NCBI GenBank assembly: GCA_028290765.1
Contig: JAQGJF010000828.1
Location: 1 to 6,901, forward strand
Source of the DNA: Tardiphaga sp.
GTDB lineage: Bacteria > Pseudomonadota > Alphaproteobacteria > Rhizobiales > Xanthobacteraceae
DNA length: 6,901 nt
Direction of reading: 5' to 3'
The notes beneath the pieces are model-generated. The model worked only from the letters and a program-made list of their open reading frames with translations. It ran no database searches and was not told where the DNA came from. Below, piece after piece: positions 5,104-6,901 of the stretch (position 1 is its first letter; each line of letters begins with the position of its first letter). Made by a program: the position numbers and the translations under genes.

Positions 5104-6525
5104 ATGATCAAAGACCGGCGACAGCAGCTCCGCAGGGCTGCGATCAGGCAATTGTCGAAGCTGACCGCGATCTTCACCGCCGCGGCCCTGGCGTTTGCGC
5201 CGGTGGCGGCGCCGGCGCAGGAGAACAAGGGACCGCGGCTGCTGCGCGACACCGAGATCGAGCAGTTGCTGCGCGATTACACCCGCCCGATCCTGCGCGC
5301 CGCCGGCCTCGAGAAGCAGAACATCCAGGTCGTCATCATCAATGACAGCTCCTTCAACGCCTTCGTCGCGGATGGCCGGCGGATATTCGTCAATTACGGC
5401 GCCCTGATGCAGTCGCAAACGCCGAACCAGCTGATCGGCGTGCTTGCCCACGAAACCGGCCATCTCGCCGGCGGCCATCTCGCCAAGCTGCGCGAGGAAC
5501 TGGCGCGCGCCCAGACCCAGATGATCGTCGCCATGCTGCTCGGCGTCGGCGCGATGGTCGCCGGCGCCAGGACTGGCAGTTCCAACAGTGGCGCCAGCAA
5601 TATCGGCGCCGCCGCCATCAGCGCGCCGCAGGCCATCATGCAAAACACCCTGCTCTCCTACCAGCGCCAGCAGGAAGAAAACGCCGATCGCGCCGGCGTC
5701 AAGTTCCTGACCGCCACCGGTCAGTCGGCGAAGGGCATGTACGAGACCTTCAAGCGGTTCAGCAACGACAGCCTGTTCGCGGCGCGCGGCGCCGACCCGT
5801 ATATGCAGTCGCACCCGATGCCGGCCGAGCGCGTCGCCGCCCTGGAAGAGCTCGCCCGATCGAGCCCCTATTGGAACACCAAGGACGACGCCGCCCTGCA
5901 ATTGCGTCACGACCTGATGCGCGCCAAGAGCTCCGGCTTCATGGAGCAGCAGGACACCGTGTTTCGGCGTTATCCACCGTCCAACGACAGCCTGCCGGCG
6001 CGTTATGCCCGCGCCATCGCCACCTATCTGCACGGCGATCTGCGCTCGGCGGTGACCCAGATCGACGGCCTGATCCAGGCACAGCCGAACAATCCATATT
6101 TTTACGAATTGCGCGGTCAGGCCCTGCTGGAAGGCGGCAAGCCGGCGGAGGCGATCGCTCCGCTGCGCAGGGCCGTGCAATTGTCCAATAACGCGCCGCT
6201 CATCGAGATGTTACTTGGGCAGGCGCTCGTGGCATCGGATAATAGGGCCTACACCGACGAGGCGATTGCGATTCTGCGCGCGGCGGTGGCCCGCGAGACG
6301 GAAGCGCCACTGGGCTACAGCCAGCTCGCGATGGCCTATGGCCGGAAGGGGGACTACGCGCAGGCGGATCTGGCGTCGGCGCAGGCCGCCTATTTGCGCG
6401 GCGACAACAAAACCGCGCGGGATCTCGCCTCGCGTGCGAAAACCCGTTTCGCCATCGGCACGCCCGGTTGGGTCAAGGCCGACGATATCGTCACCGCAAA
6501 GCCGATGCCCGGACAAAAGAACTAA
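5104..6525 (+). CDS. bepA: BepA-like periplasmic M48 metalloprotease with C-terminal TPR domain
   Basis: This is a zinc metalloprotease/chaperone that in E. coli (BepA/YfgC) helps assemble or degrade outer-membrane proteins such as LptD. The 473-residue protein begins with a Sec signal: a basic n-region (1-19), a hydrophobic core LTAIFTAAALAFAPVA (20-35), and likely cleavage after APA at about residue 38. The M48 domain carries HETGH (His116, Glu117, His120), the third ligand Glu191 in the ExxAD motif EENAD, and His237 in SHPMPAER. That histidine matches the BepA residue that caps the zinc site and keeps the protease off. From about residue 299 onward helical TPR-type repeats follow (for example ARAIATYLHGDLRSAVTQI and ELRGQALLEGGKPAEAI). 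The frame is open far upstream, antisense to the aminotransferase, but that part is a shadow. ATG 5104 gives a clean signal peptide with a poor Shine-Dalgarno; ATG 5041, after a G-rich run, would add 21 residues. A DsbA-family gene follows 96 bases downstream. Confidence 0.92.
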   Translation: MIKDRRQQLRRAAIRQLSKLTAIFTAAALAFAPVAAPAQENKGPRLLRDTEIEQLLRDYTRPILRAAGLEKQNIQVVIINDSSFNAFVADGRRIFVNYGALMQSQTPNQLIGVLAHETGHLAGGHLAKLREELARAQTQMIVAMLLGVGAMVAGARTGSSNSGASNIGAAAISAPQAIMQNTLLSYQRQQEENADRAGVKFLTATGQSAKGMYETFKRFSNDSLFAARGADPYMQSHPMPAERVAALEELARSSPYWNTKDDAALQLRHDLMRAKSSGFMEQQDTVFRRYPPSNDSLPARYARAIATYLHGDLRSAVTQIDGLIQAQPNNPYFYELRGQALLEGGKPAEAIAPLRRAVQLSNNAPLIEMLLGQALVASDNRAYTDEAIAILRAAVARETEAPLGYSQLAMAYGRKGDYAQADLASAQAAYLRGDNKTARDLASRAKTRFAIGTPGWVKADDIVTAKPMPGQKN

Positions 6526-6607
6526 AACGCTGTAAATGCCTTAACAAACTAGCCGCATCTGTTCCAGGGAATGTGAGCCTTCAAAAGCCGCCGCCTTCCT
6601 GCCTTCG

Positions 6608-6613
6608 AGAGGA
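6608..6613 (+). promoter_or_regulatory. Ribosome binding site of the DsbA-family gene
   Basis: AGAGGA lies eight bases before the ATG at 6622. It supports this start, which is also the only one that gives a complete signal peptide. Confidence 0.7.
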
Positions 6614-6621
6614 TTTGCCCA

Positions 6622-6901
6622 ATGCCTTCGTTTCGGCCTTCGTTTCGCTTTTTTGCTCCCGCGCTTGTCGCACTGGCCCTCTTTGGTGCTCCGGTAACCG
6701 CATCGGCGCAAAGTTTTTCCGAAGGCCAGCGCGGCGAGATCGAGAAGATCATCAAAAATTACCTGCTCGCGCACCCCGAGGTGCTGGAAGAAGTTTCGGC
6801 CGAACTGAGCAAGCGCCAGGCTGCCGCCGAGGCCGAGAAACACCAGGCCACCATCTCCCAGAACGCGGAGACGATTTTCAACTCGCCGCGCGGCGTCACC
6901 A
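6622..6901 (+). CDS. DsbA-family thiol:disulfide oxidoreductase, N-terminal part (3' end outside window)
   Basis: The frame is open from ATG 6622 to the window end (93 complete codons). Residues 1-29 form a signal peptide: an Arg-containing n-region (PSFRPSFR), a hydrophobic core PALVALALFGAPV (13-25), and ASA before the likely cleavage at residue 29. The mature start matches the helical N-terminal extension seen before the thioredoxin domain in alphaproteobacterial DsbA/Com1-like proteins: a QRGEIEKIIKNYLLAHPEVL segment (36-55), ELSKRQAAAEAEK (61-73), then TIFNSPRGV (84-92). The CxxC active site would lie beyond the right edge, so catalytic competence cannot be checked. The role inferred from the family is disulfide formation or reduction in secreted periplasmic proteins. 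It follows the BepA-like gene in the same direction, with no terminator visible in the 96-base gap (6526-6621), so co-transcription is possible. Confidence 0.85.
   Translation, partial: MPSFRPSFRFFAPALVALALFGAPVTASAQSFSEGQRGEIEKIIKNYLLAHPEVLEEVSAELSKRQAAAEAEKHQATISQNAETIFNSPRGVT
6624..6647 (+). repeat. Perfect 12-bp tandem repeat overlapping the DsbA-family start codon
   Basis: GCCTTCGTTTCG occurs twice head to tail (6624-6635 and 6636-6647); the first G is the third base of the ATG. It encodes PSFR-PSFR in the n-region of the signal peptide. Because the unit is a multiple of three, a change in copy number would keep the frame and only alter the basic n-region. Confidence 0.85.

Noticed and set aside
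4999..6180. A 393-codon minus-strand open frame antisense to the BepA-like gene
   Set aside because: It overlaps a gene with clear M48 and TPR motifs and has no recognisable domain, so it is a codon-bias shadow.
6526..6621. A terminator or regulatory palindrome between bepA and the DsbA-family gene (TTCCAGGGAA)
   Set aside because: The arms are only four bases with a two-base gap and no T run follows, so it is within chance expectation.

Overview
The window looks like chromosomal DNA from a high-GC alphaproteobacterium, most likely of the Bradyrhizobium/Rhodopseudomonas group (order Hyphomicrobiales). This rests on GC-rich third codon positions, the alphaproteobacterial style of the RNase E tail (acidic and arginine blocks ending in a GWW motif), and genes typical of that group. 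The genus is an inference from protein character, not from a database match.

Layout. The 3' part of an RNase E gene (rne) enters from the left on the + strand and stops at 1518. A strong bidirectional hairpin terminator at 1554-1583 separates it from a convergent series of three minus-strand genes. In order of transcription these are a class I/II PLP aminotransferase (4989 to 3781), the biotin transporter bioY (3679 to 3071) and the C4-dicarboxylate symporter dctA (2934 to 1606). A 114-base divergent region (4990-5103) separates the aminotransferase from two + strand genes for exported proteins. The first is a BepA-like M48 metalloprotease with a TPR tail (5104-6525). The second is a DsbA-family thiol oxidoreductase (from 6622) that runs off the right end before its thioredoxin domain. 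No stretch of more than about 140 bases lacks a gene.

How the genes relate. The two right-hand genes make a plausible envelope-quality pair, one a periplasmic protease/chaperone for outer-membrane proteins and the other a disulfide enzyme. DctA and BioY are both inner-membrane importers, but their gaps (136 and 101 bases) and separate promoter candidates suggest independent transcription. RNase E is the degradosome scaffold, and its tail carries a recognisable PNPase docking motif.

Most notable observation. The first ~130 bases of the rne frame contain two in-frame TAG codons and several unlikely substitutions at conserved positions, while everything downstream is cleanly conserved. Poor sequence at a contig edge is the likeliest cause; real decay of the gene is the alternative. 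I see no mobile element, CRISPR array, RNA gene or undescribed multi-gene system. This is largely ordinary core-genome territory.
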